Origin: UBA5314 sp964635975
Lineage (GTDB): Bacteria > Bacillota > Syntrophomonadia > Syntrophomonadales > Syntrophomonadaceae
Length of the DNA: 51,064 nucleotides
Assembly: GCA_964635975.1 (NCBI GenBank)
Contig: CAZWPO010000021.1
Coordinates: 1-51,064 of the forward strand
Direction of reading: 5' to 3'
Shown here: piece by piece, positions 15,211-22,523 of the stretch
Numbering within the stretch: position 1 is the stretch's first letter
How the letters are laid out: each line of letters opens with the position of its first letter
The notes under the pieces: model-generated
The model's input: the letters and a program-made list of their open reading frames with translations, nothing else
What the model was told of the DNA's origin: nothing
Database searches by the model: none
Made by a program: the position numbers and the translations under genes

Positions 15211-17160
15211 ATGGCCAAAAAATTAGAGAGGCCGGGAAGGAAAGAACTATCCGGAAAGACAGGTATTACGAGCAAGGCGGAAACAAATGAAGGTATTGAC
15301 AAGAAACGGGAACTGGCGCGGAAGATGGCGCAGGAAAAAGCGAGGGCCCGGACGATGGCCAAGCAGCAAGCCATGGCGGAAAGAATTGCTTCTGCTTCAG
15401 AACAGCTGGTAGCCGGGGTTGAGGAATCGAGTGCGGCAGCGCAGGAGTTTTCACGTTTGATGGATGAAGTAGCCAAATCTGCTGAGGAATCCGGGGTTAA
15501 TGCTGAAAAGATGCGCGATGCCAGTAATGAGTTAAGCAAATCGGCATTAGAATTTGAAGGTGTACTGGGTAGGCTGCAGGAATATGCCGACAATGGTGCT
15601 AAAGCAGGTGGTGAGTCTATTCAGGCTATGGGTAATATGACCGGAATGGTAAAAGTTGCTGCCGAGAAAAACCAGCAATCAGCCAGGCGCATAGCAGAAT
15701 TGGAAGTTCAATCCCAACGTATTGGCGACATTGTCCAGGCAGTAGTCATGATTGCTGATCAAACCAACCTGCTCGCTTTAAATGCAGCTATTGAAGCGGC
15801 CCGTGCCGGTGAACACGGCCGGGGTTTTGCGGTGGTTGCCGACGAGGTTCGCAATCTAGCCGAAATATCTGAGAGATCAGCTCGCGATATTAGTGGAGTG
15901 GTCGAGGAAATCAGAAGCGGTGTCGCCAATGTCGTCGAAGATATAGGTTCTGCAGTAAATGATTTTAACAGTATGGTAGCTGATTTAGAAGAGGTGTCCC
16001 AGGGATTTGTAAAAACCGGTGAATTGGTGACGGGATACAGCCGGACATGCGGAGTTGCAGTTGGTTTATCCAAACAGGTTGCAGAATTGTCAGCCCAGGT
16101 ACTGGCCGCCAGCCAGAGTATTGCTTCTGCTACAGAAGAGGCAGCCGGCGGCACCAGGGAGATAAACAAAGCAGTAGAAGAGCAGGGTAAAGCCCTGGTG
16201 GAAGTAAATACTGCCAGCCAGGAGCTAAGTGAGATGGCCGAGGACCTGAAAACATCAACTAACATTAGCAAGTCAGCTGAAGAGGTTGCAGCTACTGCCG
16301 AGGAGCTATCGGCCAATATTGAGGAATTAAGCAGCTCGGCTAACCAGATCGCCAGCGGTATTATGCAGCTTGGTGAAGCCGCCCGGGTAATCACCCAGGA
16401 ATCACAAAATGGGGCTGTGATGGTAAGCAAAACTCAGCAAGCTTATGATGAGATGGGAGAACAGGCCAGACAGATGGGGCAACTACGAAGAGAAGCGGCA
16501 GAGGTTCTGACCGCAGCCCGAGAAAAAGCTGGAGCAATTGTGCAGGCCTTGAAGGCCAGTACAGATAATTACGAAGTTACCAATACAGCAGTTGAAAAGT
16601 TGCATGATAGAATTCGCCGAATTGAAAAGATAGTAGATACGATTCAGAATGTATCTATTCAGACTAACATGCTGGCGGTAAATGGTTTTGTAGAAGCTGC
16701 AACTGCTGGTGAACATGGCCGCGGGTTCTCAGTTGTAGCCGGCGATATCCGCAACCTGGCCAATGAATCGGCAGAGAATGCAGATAAAATCAAGGACCTG
16801 GTCAGAGAAATTCAAAACCAGATGAATCGGGTCATCAGTGATCTAAAACAGTCGGAGACTGCTGCACGCGAAGCTAATGGCAACGTGGTGCTGGTTGTGC
16901 AAAAAAATGACCTGGTAACTGGAGCAGTAGATGATATAAACCAGCATGGAGCTGCAGCTGCAGCTGCCCTTCAGGCGATGGCCAAAGGAATTGAAGCGGG
17001 CCGGGAGACGGTGGAAGAAGTAGCCCAGATGATTGAGAAAACCCACGAAATGATCGACCAGGCCTCCCAGGTAGGGCAGGAACAGGCCAAGGCTATCGAT
17101 GAGCTGGCCAATTCGATCGAAGAGATCGCTTCGATTGCCGACGAGATGCAGATGAACTGA
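15211..17160 (+). CDS. Soluble methyl-accepting chemotaxis protein with two signalling tips (3)
   Basis: A 649-residue third member of the double-tip receptor set. Tip 1 lies near residue 193 (AIEAARAGEHGRGFAVVADE) and tip 2 near 494 (VEAATAGEHGRGFSVVAGD), with the same conserved base blocks and MQMN end. Third codon positions differ widely from receptors 1 and 2, so this copy is older and not part of the conversion tract. The start is ATG 15211 after TGGAGGAG; ATG 15193 upstream overlaps that site and is rejected. No membrane segment or sensor domain. It is followed 34 bases later by its own triple CheW gene. Confidence 0.93.
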   Translation: MAKKLERPGRKELSGKTGITSKAETNEGIDKKRELARKMAQEKARARTMAKQQAMAERIASASEQLVAGVEESSAAAQEFSRLMDEVAKSAEESGVNAEKMRDASNELSKSALEFEGVLGRLQEYADNGAKAGGESIQAMGNMTGMVKVAAEKNQQSARRIAELEVQSQRIGDIVQAVVMIADQTNLLALNAAIEAARAGEHGRGFAVVADEVRNLAEISERSARDISGVVEEIRSGVANVVEDIGSAVNDFNSMVADLEEVSQGFVKTGELVTGYSRTCGVAVGLSKQVAELSAQVLAASQSIASATEEAAGGTREINKAVEEQGKALVEVNTASQELSEMAEDLKTSTNISKSAEEVAATAEELSANIEELSSSANQIASGIMQLGEAARVITQESQNGAVMVSKTQQAYDEMGEQARQMGQLRREAAEVLTAAREKAGAIVQALKASTDNYEVTNTAVEKLHDRIRRIEKIVDTIQNVSIQTNMLAVNGFVEAATAGEHGRGFSVVAGDIRNLANESAENADKIKDLVREIQNQMNRVISDLKQSETAAREANGNVVLVVQKNDLVTGAVDDINQHGAAAAAALQAMAKGIEAGRETVEEVAQMIEKTHEMIDQASQVGQEQAKAIDELANSIEEIASIADEMQMN

Positions 17161-17194
17161 GCCGGGGAAAACACCCTGTTAAGGAGGCAGTGAT

Positions 17195-18736
17195 ATGAGT
17201 GTTGAAAGTGTTTTCTCCTCGGATGAGATGCAGATGGTTACCTTTAATCTTGCCGATGAAAGCTTTGGCATAGATATAATGCACGTACAGGAGATAATAA
17301 GGAAACCGGGCATAACCTTTGTGCCGCAGGCTCCTGAATACGTGGATGGAGTCACTAACCTGCGAGGGCAGATTTTGCCCGTGATCGACACCAGAACAAA
17401 ATTTGGCATGCCCAAACGAAGCATTGATAATTTAACACGGGTCATAGTTGTTGACGCGCGCGGAAAAACGGTTGGACTTAACGTTGATGCAGTTTCCGAA
17501 GTGCTGAGAATTGGCAGGCAAAGCATCGAAGAGGCGCCTTCCACCCTATCACAGGAAGTCGATAAATCATACCTGACCGGGGTGGTTAAACTCAATGAAG
17601 GAAAAAAGCTGGTCATGGTTTTAGATGTTGCCAGTTTGTGCAGCATTGAACAAAGAAGCATTAATGAAGCAGCAGCCCAGCCAGCCAGCGGTAATACCAG
17701 CCAGATAAGGGAAGTAAATGCCATAGAAGAGATGCAGATTGTTTCTTTTATGGTTGGTCAGGAAGAATATGCCCTGGATATAAATCGTGTTAAAGAAATA
17801 ATAAGATTTCCCGAAATAATTAAAGTACCGAATGTTCCGGAACATTTAAAAGGCATAATTTCCCTTCGAGAAACGCTTATGCCGATTATCGATCTGCGCA
17901 CCCGGCTGCAGACCGGAAGCGATGAAATTACCGACAGTACACGAGTGGTGGTGGCTGATGGTGACGGTACGATCATAGGATTAACGGTTGACAAGGTGTA
18001 TGAAGTCACCCGAGTTCCAAAAAACGCGATTTTTACTCCTCCTCAACTTATTGCAGGTGACAGCGGGGAGAAGATCACCGGCATAATCAGGCTGGAGGAG
18101 GGCAAACGTATCATTATGCTTCTCGATCTGTTGGATATGATCAGCGAAGACGTGATCGATGAAATAAAAAAGCATGAGAACATTTCTGAGGAGCTCTCTA
18201 CCACTCGAGAAGCTCAATCTGCAAGTGAAGAACAGATGGTCGTATTCCGCCTGGCCGGAGAACAATACGGGGTGCGAATCAATCAGGTCCAGGAGATCAA
18301 TCGCCTGTCCAAAATTACCAGGGTCCCAAGAGCCCCGGGGTATTTAGAAGGAGTTGTGAACCTTCGCGGCGATGTGATTCCAGTTATTGATCTGCGCAAA
18401 CGATTTGATCTGGAAAGCAAAGAATACAATCAGTTTACAAGAATTATTGTCAGCGATGTTAATAAGAAAAAAGTCGGTATTATTGTTGACGAAGTGCTTG
18501 AAGTTTTGAGGATTTCAGAGCGACATATTGAAGATGCTCCAGATGTTGTCCAGGATCAGAAGATCAGGAAGTATTTGGAGGGCATCGCCAATTTAAGTGA
18601 CCGCATGGTAATGATGCTCAACCTGGAGAACCTTTTAAAAGCTGACGAATGGCAGAAATTGGCCAGCATTGGAGATGCCGAAGTGAATCATAAACAGACC
18701 GCCGGAAGACAAAAAAACAAGGCAGGAGTTAACTAA
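17195..18736 (+). CDS. Triple-CheW-domain coupling protein (3)
   Basis: A 513-residue protein with three CheW domains at about 8-150, 179-320 and 345-490, collinear with the other two triple CheW proteins but clearly diverged (for example RKPGITFVPQAPEYVDGV in domain 1). Domain 3 is the most conserved between the paralogues (PRAPGYLEGVVNLRGDVIPV). The C-terminal tail is short and basic. The start is ATG 17195 after AAGGAGG. Its TAA stop shares one base with the cheB ATG (TAATG), so cheB is translationally coupled to it. Confidence 0.95.
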   Translation: MSVESVFSSDEMQMVTFNLADESFGIDIMHVQEIIRKPGITFVPQAPEYVDGVTNLRGQILPVIDTRTKFGMPKRSIDNLTRVIVVDARGKTVGLNVDAVSEVLRIGRQSIEEAPSTLSQEVDKSYLTGVVKLNEGKKLVMVLDVASLCSIEQRSINEAAAQPASGNTSQIREVNAIEEMQIVSFMVGQEEYALDINRVKEIIRFPEIIKVPNVPEHLKGIISLRETLMPIIDLRTRLQTGSDEITDSTRVVVADGDGTIIGLTVDKVYEVTRVPKNAIFTPPQLIAGDSGEKITGIIRLEEGKRIIMLLDLLDMISEDVIDEIKKHENISEELSTTREAQSASEEQMVVFRLAGEQYGVRINQVQEINRLSKITRVPRAPGYLEGVVNLRGDVIPVIDLRKRFDLESKEYNQFTRIIVSDVNKKKVGIIVDEVLEVLRISERHIEDAPDVVQDQKIRKYLEGIANLSDRMVMMLNLENLLKADEWQKLASIGDAEVNHKQTAGRQKNKAGVN

Positions 18737-19788
18737 TGATTAAAGTGCTGATTGCCGATGATTCGGCCCTCATGCGTAAAACACTCAAAAGGATATTAGA
18801 ATCAGATCCTGAAATTGCAGTGATCGGGGCGGCTCGCGACGGCGAAGATGTCGTAGAAAAGGCTCGCGACCTCAAACCCGATTTGATAACTATGGATGTC
18901 AATATGCCCAAGCAGGATGGGATCACTGCTTTACAGTATATCGTCAGCGAAAAAATCTGTCCGGTAATTATGGTGTCTTCCCTAACCCAGGAGGGAGCCC
19001 ATACTACTTTTGAAGCGCTCGAATTGGGAGCCTTTGATTTTGTAGGCAAACCCGGTGGTACGGTTTCTGTAGATATGAACTCCGTTGCCATCGAGTTGAT
19101 AAGCAAAGTAAAAGCCGCTGTCAAAGGTGGAGCCAAGCTCCGGATAAGCGACAAGCCCAGCCGCACAAAACAGGCGGTCATAAAGAGCCGTTCAGCCAGG
19201 GGCGCGCGTGATAAACCGATGAAAGCGGTAGCCATGGGAATATCAACCGGTGGACCCAAGATGATATATCATGTACTCCCCAATATCCCCAGGGATGTAA
19301 ATGCGGCATTTTTTCTGGTCCAGCATATGCCGCCCAATTTTTCTGCACCCTATATTAAGCGCCTGGCTGAATCCTGCCAGTTGGAAGTAGTGGAAGCCAG
19401 AGCCGGAAGCACGATCAAACCGGGAGTATGCTATGTAGGGGGAGGCGGACGACACCTTAACCTGGTGCAGAACAGTAGCGGGGAGACGGTCATACGCTTG
19501 ACTACCAGGCCTGAACATCTTTTTGTTCCTTCGGTGAGTGTTATGATGGATTCGGTTTTAAATATCTACCAGGAAAGAACCATCGGTGTCATCATGACAG
19601 GAATGGGAAGTGACGGTGCCGACAGCATGGTTCGAATCAAGCAAGCAGGCGGTATAACGATTGCCGAATCTGAAGACACGGCTATTGTTTTCGGTATGCC
19701 TGGCGAAGCCATTAAAAGAGGGGGGGCAGGAATCGTCGTTCCCATCTGGGATATAGCTCGAGAAATCGTAAAAGCAATCGATAAATAA
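18736..19788 (+). CDS. cheB: CheB, receptor methylesterase response regulator
   Basis: Phosphorylation-activated methylesterase that reverses CheR methylation. Residues 1-125 are a receiver (IADDSALMRK, phospho-Asp in ITMDVNMPKQDG, Lys in FVGKPGG). Residues about 160-350 are the esterase domain with the catalytic Ser in AMGISTGGPKM, His in VQHMPPNFSAPY and Asp in IMTGMGSDGADSM. The 350-residue length is normal. It starts at ATG 18736, overlapping the preceding stop by one base. Together with cheR at the far end of the operon it gives a complete methylation adaptation pair, although no cheD deamidase is present. Confidence 0.96.
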   Translation: MIKVLIADDSALMRKTLKRILESDPEIAVIGAARDGEDVVEKARDLKPDLITMDVNMPKQDGITALQYIVSEKICPVIMVSSLTQEGAHTTFEALELGAFDFVGKPGGTVSVDMNSVAIELISKVKAAVKGGAKLRISDKPSRTKQAVIKSRSARGARDKPMKAVAMGISTGGPKMIYHVLPNIPRDVNAAFFLVQHMPPNFSAPYIKRLAESCQLEVVEARAGSTIKPGVCYVGGGGRHLNLVQNSSGETVIRLTTRPEHLFVPSVSVMMDSVLNIYQERTIGVIMTGMGSDGADSMVRIKQAGGITIAESEDTAIVFGMPGEAIKRGGAGIVVPIWDIAREIVKAIDK

Positions 19789-19842
19789 GATAAGGGCAGA
19801 AAACGGCTGTAACTAGCTAGTATCGAGAAGGAGGAATTTGGC

Positions 19843-20226
19843 ATGCGGGGAATAAAGGGAAACGGCAATGCCATTACAGTAATGGCTGTAGATGATTCAC
19901 CAGTTTCAAGAAAAATGATAAAAAAGGCTTTGGAACCTGAAGGATTTCAAGTCATAGCTGAAGCAGGCAATGGAAAGCAGGCAGTTGATCTGTATGCCAC
20001 TGTTAAACCAGATGTAATTACTATGGATGTTACCATGCCGGTAATGGATGGACTGGACGCGGCCTCTGCTATTAAGGCTATTAATAAACAGCAGCCTATC
20101 ATTATGCTCTCGGCAATGGGAGATGAAGACATAATGGTGGAGGCTCGCCAGCGGGGGATCAATGAGATTTGCTCTAAGCCGTTCAAACCGGATGATATTA
20201 TAAGCAGCATACTGAAAGTTATTTAA
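19843..20226 (+). CDS. CheY-like response regulator (second)
   Basis: A 127-residue stand-alone receiver with MAVDDSPVSRK, phospho-Asp in ITMDVTMPVMDG, Ser in IIMLSAMGDED and Lys in CSKPFKPDD. The start is ATG 19843 after GAAGGAGGAA. It is only moderately similar to the CheY at 1993-2364, so the operon encodes two different diffusible phospho-acceptors; one could be the output and the other a phosphate sink or act on a different target. It is followed directly by two CheX genes, which suggests dedicated dephosphorylation. Confidence 0.93.
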   Translation: MRGIKGNGNAITVMAVDDSPVSRKMIKKALEPEGFQVIAEAGNGKQAVDLYATVKPDVITMDVTMPVMDGLDAASAIKAINKQQPIIMLSAMGDEDIMVEARQRGINEICSKPFKPDDIISSILKVI

Positions 20227-20249
20227 AAGGCGAGGTGAATGGGGTGGAG

Positions 20250-20717
20250 ATGAACCCACAGATAAGTCCTTTTGTCAAAGCCACTATCAAGATACTCAAG
20301 GATATGTTGGGCTTTGAAGTTAGCAGCGGCGGTATCGAAGAAGAGAAAGACGAATTTGCCTCCCGCGGATTTGCAGTCCTGCTAGGTTTTACCGGGGGTT
20401 GGAAGGGCCGGTTGATCATCGATATGCCCGGAGAAACCGCCATGAAAATGGCCAGCGCAATGACGGGCGAGCCCTATGCAGCACCTGGAGATGAAGAAGT
20501 TCTTCTATCAGGAGCAGAACTGGGCAATATAATAGGCGGCAATGCTATAACCGAGATCAACAACAGCCACCCGGGGCTTCAGATAAGGCTCACGCCACCA
20601 AGCGTTTTCGCTGGAGAGGGAATGACCTTGTTTAATGCCAGGGTAAGTTCTTCCTCTGTTCTGATTAATACAGACGCCGGCCAGATCAAGGTCAACGTTG
20701 CTGTGGAGGGGGCTTAA
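20250..20717 (+). CDS. CheX-type CheY-P phosphatase (1)
   Basis: A protein of about 155 residues of the CheC/CheX/FliY phosphatase family. It carries one active-site signature E-x-x-N in GAELGNIIGGNAITEIN, as in CheX, rather than the two of CheC. Its start MNPQISPFVKATIKIL aligns with MDIKYINAFI of the next gene, so I choose ATG 20250; GTG 20244 or GTG 20235 in the same frame are alternatives, with GGCGAGGTGA just upstream. CheX dimers hydrolyse the phosphate on CheY. It lies four bases before the second cheX and directly after a cheY. Confidence 0.88.
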   Translation: MNPQISPFVKATIKILKDMLGFEVSSGGIEEEKDEFASRGFAVLLGFTGGWKGRLIIDMPGETAMKMASAMTGEPYAAPGDEEVLLSGAELGNIIGGNAITEINNSHPGLQIRLTPPSVFAGEGMTLFNARVSSSSVLINTDAGQIKVNVAVEGA

Positions 20718-20721
20718 AGAT

Positions 20722-21183
20722 ATGGATATTAAATATATAAATGCGTTCATAACTGGCTTGCTTAATGTCTCAGGGATGCTTGGAATTCCAGACTTGAAGC
20801 GTACGGGACTGAGTAAAAAAGAACGAATGGAAATTGACAAAGAAGTGAATATTCTTCTGGGCATGACCGGGGGAATGAATGGGAACGTAGTACTCTCCAT
20901 GCCTGAACAAACAGCTCGTAATATAGCTTCACTCATGATGGGAGGAATGGAAGTCACCGCCCTGGACCTTATGCCCAAGAGCGCATTATGTGAATTAGCC
21001 AATATGGTGGCTGGTAATAGTGTTGCTGGTATTGCTGCCCAGGAGCAGCCTGTCCAGATGAGCCCTCCAACATTGATCAGCGGCAAAAGTCTGGTTGCCC
21101 TGGTCAGCCTCGTGGAGACTCTGGTGATCGATTTCGGTGCTGAAGCGGGAACCATCAGTATGAGCATAGCTCTGGAAGGCTGA
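20722..21183 (+). CDS. CheX-type CheY-P phosphatase (2)
   Basis: A 153-residue CheX-family protein with the E-x-x-N active-site motif in LCELANMVAGNS and the typical opening MDIKYINAFI. The start is ATG 20722, nine bases after GGAGGGGG, four bases after the stop of the first cheX. The two cheX proteins are distinct in sequence, which could allow either a heterodimer or one phosphatase per CheY. It is the last gene of the operon and is followed by a strong terminator. Confidence 0.88.
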   Translation: MDIKYINAFITGLLNVSGMLGIPDLKRTGLSKKERMEIDKEVNILLGMTGGMNGNVVLSMPEQTARNIASLMMGGMEVTALDLMPKSALCELANMVAGNSVAGIAAQEQPVQMSPPTLISGKSLVALVSLVETLVIDFGAEAGTISMSIALEG

Positions 21184-21194
21184 GATAAAAAAGG

Positions 21195-21227
21195 AAAACT
21201 GACGGCAAGAAAACTGCCGTCAGTTTT
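21195..21227 (+). terminator. Rho-independent terminator ending the chemosensory operon
   Basis: AAAACTGACGGCA, seven-base loop, then TGCCGTCAGTTTT: a 13-bp perfect stem running into TTTTATTT. It lies 12 bases after the last cheX. The A-run on its left side also makes it usable as terminator for the convergent lipoprotein gene on the minus strand. Confidence 0.9.
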
Positions 21228-21248
21228 ATTTATTACGATTGTTTAATC

Positions 21249-22100
21249 CTATTCTATAGTAATGTCTCTGGCATACACTACTTTATTGTCCAGGCCGGGC
21301 GAATATTTTACATAGCTCCCCGTTAGGTTGCGGCCTAACGGACCAATAGCGTACCGGGCAGCGGCATCCTGAACGTCAGGAATCGATGACGATATTTCGA
21401 TAGTATACTTACCCGCTGGCATTCGGTCCCCCGGTTGGCTGGGATCAGATATCCAGTTGCTTTCAAATTTACCGCCCTTGACAGTCGCCTGCTGGGAAGC
21501 GTTGAAAGCTGCTTTTTTCAACTTTATTGTCACGGTCATAAAATCGGGAAGATTGGTGGTGCCAATCACCTTTACATAACGCAGTTCTGATACTGAAACA
21601 TCCACAGTGAACTGGACGTCTATCTTATTGGTTTTATTGTTTTGTGCTAGTGAATCTGATCCGATGAGATCCTGCCCGAAGTTGACAGCTCGACTATTAT
21701 AAAACCATTTGTCACCTGACTTTTTGAAGCCCATCTCGATCAATTCAGGGACCACCCGGGCATTGATTTCATTTTCAGAGATTTTGAGCCTGGCGTTTTC
21801 CTTTGATACCAGCAGATATGTCTGATAAAGATCGACGATCGATTTGTTAAATTCGTCAGATGCCGCGACCAGACCAGTTGCTACGGACATATCTTTACTG
21901 GTAGAAGTTTTATCCCAGCTCCAAACGGTTTCAAGGTAAGAGTGGACCTGGAGATCGAGTTTTGTGAGTTGTCTTGGTTTAATGGGATTATTGGGGCTGG
22001 CGGCGTAGCTCGTCGGAACCACAATACTCTCCGGTGAGGGAGTCCCGCAGCCAGCTAGAAATATGCATAGTAATAAAAGGCTCAAGCCTGGTCTTGTCAT
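21249..22100 (-). CDS. Predicted lipoprotein of unknown function
   Basis: A 283-residue exported lipoprotein. The N-terminus MTRPGLSLLLLCIFLAGCGT has a basic start, hydrophobic core and lipobox LAGC, so Cys18 should be lipidated and the protein anchored outside the membrane. The remainder (about 20-283) is Ser/Thr/Lys-rich with alternating beta patterns; no enzyme motif is recognised. The start is ATG 22100 with AGGAGGT upstream on the minus strand. It is convergent with the chemosensory operon and shares its terminator; it stands alone, divergent from the TRAP operon. I do not recognise the family; an extracellular binding or cell-envelope role is possible. Confidence 0.75.
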   Translation of the reverse strand: MTRPGLSLLLLCIFLAGCGTPSPESIVVPTSYAASPNNPIKPRQLTKLDLQVHSYLETVWSWDKTSTSKDMSVATGLVAASDEFNKSIVDLYQTYLLVSKENARLKISENEINARVVPELIEMGFKKSGDKWFYNSRAVNFGQDLIGSDSLAQNNKTNKIDVQFTVDVSVSELRYVKVIGTTNLPDFMTVTIKLKKAAFNASQQATVKGGKFESNWISDPSQPGDRMPAGKYTIEISSSIPDVQDAAARYAIGPLGRNLTGSYVKYSPGLDNKVVYARDITIE

Positions 22101-22399
22101 TCCAAGTAATACCTCCTAAACGATCCGACATGATTATAGAATTTTATTGAAATACGTATTTATTATAGCAAAAGGCTTTGTAGTTTTAGCATGATTATGC
22201 AAACATTTTGTCTATGCGACCATTAACTCAGTAAAAATAGCACTGATATTTTTAAAATATTTTAAAAGTAATGAAGGAAATAAATGATAAGTGTCGAAAT
22301 AAAAGATGTTGCAGGCCCTATATTTATCTTCAAAAAACTATCAGGGCGTAGTATGGTTAAAGTGTAGGATCAGTGTTTCTCAAAAATGGTAGGCAGGAT
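22101..22399. other. AT-rich divergent intergenic region
   Basis: This separates the lipoprotein gene (-) from the TRAP operon (+) and presumably holds both promoters. It is very A+T rich around 22140-22300. I see no clear -35/-10 pair on either strand and no coding sequence. Confidence 0.5.
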
Positions 22400-22484
22400 A
22401 GAACGGTAGGAATAGGAAGGCGAGCACAAGCCTTGCTCTGGTTTGGCTGGTCGCCGTTCTGTAAACTCCTGCGGGAGTTTTTTT
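22400..22484 (+). promoter_or_regulatory. Structured leader with terminator upstream of dctP
   Basis: AGAACGG (22400-22406) can pair with CCGTTCT (22454-22460), enclosing GGCGA/TCGCC (22419-22423 with 22451-22455) and a hairpin GAGCA/TGCTC (22422-22426 with 22434-22438). These options overlap, so alternative folds are possible. A terminator hairpin follows directly. This is the layout of a riboswitch or attenuator; I cannot match it to a known class by eye. Confidence 0.5.
22463..22484 (+). terminator. Intrinsic terminator or attenuator before dctP
   Basis: AAACTCC, loop TGCG, GGAGTTT followed by TTTT. It lies 40 bases ahead of the dctP start, so any transcript entering the TRAP operon from upstream must read through it. 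Confidence 0.75.
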
Positions 22485-22523
22485 GTTGGGCAGATAATGC
22501 AATGTAGAAAGGAAGGAAACTCA

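Noticed and set aside
22443..22523. Upstream ATG start for dctP
   Set aside because: It lies in the leader hairpin region, would place extra residues before the signal peptide, and lacks a ribosome binding site; TTG 22524 is better.
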